From Cudoniella acicularis (lineage: Eukaryota; Ascomycota; Leotiomycetes; Helotiales; Helotiaceae), in the NCBI GenBank assembly GCA_013054445.1, contig JAAMPI010000623.1:1-30030 (forward strand): a stretch of 30,030 nt of DNA, in the 5' to 3' direction. The notes below the pieces were generated by a model that searched no databases, was not told the origin of the DNA, and saw only the letters and a list, made by a program, of their open reading frames with translations. Shown here piece after piece: positions 29,620-30,030 of this stretch. The translations under genes and the position numbers were made by a program. Position 1 is the first letter of the stretch, and every line of letters begins with the position of its first letter.

Positions 29620-30030
29620 ATGACCTACACCGGCCCTCTAGACCATAACTCCATCCCCCCAATCTCCTCTCCCCTCCGCAAATCTGACTCCTGCCTCTCA
29701 GCCTGGGCCTTACACCCCTCCCCAGACAACCTGGGCACTCTCCACCGACCCACACCCACACACGTCGTCACCTCCGCACGCACCGAAATCCTCACCAGAC
29801 ATCGCATCTCGCTCAATTCCCCCTTAAACCTACAAACCGCGAGCGGAAAAGCCTTTTTTGGGCGACAGCCTTTCCATCAGGAGATTATTCATAAGGCGCC
29901 GAGGATTGTGAATGATGATGTTTGGTGTTTTAATAGTCAGGTTTCGACGCAGTGGGATGGGTTGGGGCATTTTGCGTATCAGAAAGAGGGGCTTTTTTTA
30001 TGGTGGGGTGCGTTTGGAGGAGATTCATGG
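29620..30030 (+). pseudogene. putative cyclase-family (kynurenine formamidase-like) gene, partial, frameshifted
   Basis: The frame opens at ATG 29620 (MTYTGPLDHNSIPPISSPLR) and runs off the window. The block IVNDDVWCFNSQVSTQWDGL followed by GHFAYQKEGLF is typical of fungal members of the metal-dependent putative cyclase family. These hydrolase-like proteins include kynurenine formamidases; the substrate here is unknown. At 29993-29999 a run of seven T shifts the frame: as written it gives LWWGAFGGDSW, but with one T fewer it reads FYGGVRLEEIHG, as the family expects. This is either a sequencing indel in a homopolymer or a true inactivation. The first about 65 codons are strikingly C-rich and the later ones G/T-rich. 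Confidence 0.72.

Noticed and set aside
1..30030. CRISPR arrays, bacterial operons or phage genes
   Set aside because: There are no regularly spaced repeats, and the gene structure is eukaryotic with spliceosomal introns.

Overview
The window is nuclear DNA from a filamentous ascomycete (Pezizomycotina). The evidence is short GT-AG introns of about 50-170 nt with CTAAC/CTAAT-like branch sites, a wetA conidiation regulator, an SDH5-type assembly factor, a fungal catalase, and a repeat block with the classical mark of repeat-induced point mutation (RIP). The proteins look most like those of Leotiomycetes, but that placement is a guess from memory of families, not a search.

Layout. Positions 1-966 are an extremely RIP-mutated repeat. 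It abuts a 1.25-kb Tc1/mariner-type element (967-2215) with near-perfect 34-bp inverted repeats and a transposase broken by six stop codons, all in its 5' half. Next come a frameshifted AhpD/carboxymuconolactone decarboxylase-like gene (2523-3120, minus), a four-exon paraoxonase/SMP-30-like gene (4059-5627, plus), an RRM/RS-rich RNA-binding protein gene (6535-8440, minus) and a dead 14-TM MFS transporter gene (9318-11223, minus) with four nonsense codons and a frameshift. A 71-aa two-exon gene (12003-12390, minus) starts only 12 nt after, and in the same frame as, the stop codon of a mitochondrial pyruvate dehydrogenase kinase gene (12403-13926, minus). The stretch 13927-16979 is mostly non-coding, with tRNA-like relics. 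Then follow a 790-aa ascomycete protein of unknown function (16980-19352), SDH5 (20051-21133), wetA (22050-23744), a small unrecognised gene (24456-24716, minus) divergent from ARL1 (25141-25919), an isolated coding-like block (about 26631-26880, minus), a small-subunit catalase (27580-29161) and the start of a putative cyclase-family gene (29620 to the window end) with a one-base frameshift.

There is no gene cluster with a shared pathway: most are housekeeping or developmental genes. Mitochondrial functions recur (PDK, SDH5), and catalase is probably peroxisomal. The points most worth following are: (1) the PDK stop codon in a tobacco-mosaic-virus-type readthrough context, with an in-frame spliceable 71-codon extension; (2) clustering of AbaA-type CATTCY sites upstream of wetA; (3) a repeated switch from C-rich to G-rich coding strand inside genes; (4) the asymmetric, graded decay of the mariner copy next to the RIP block; (5) several frameshifts located in short tandem repeats.
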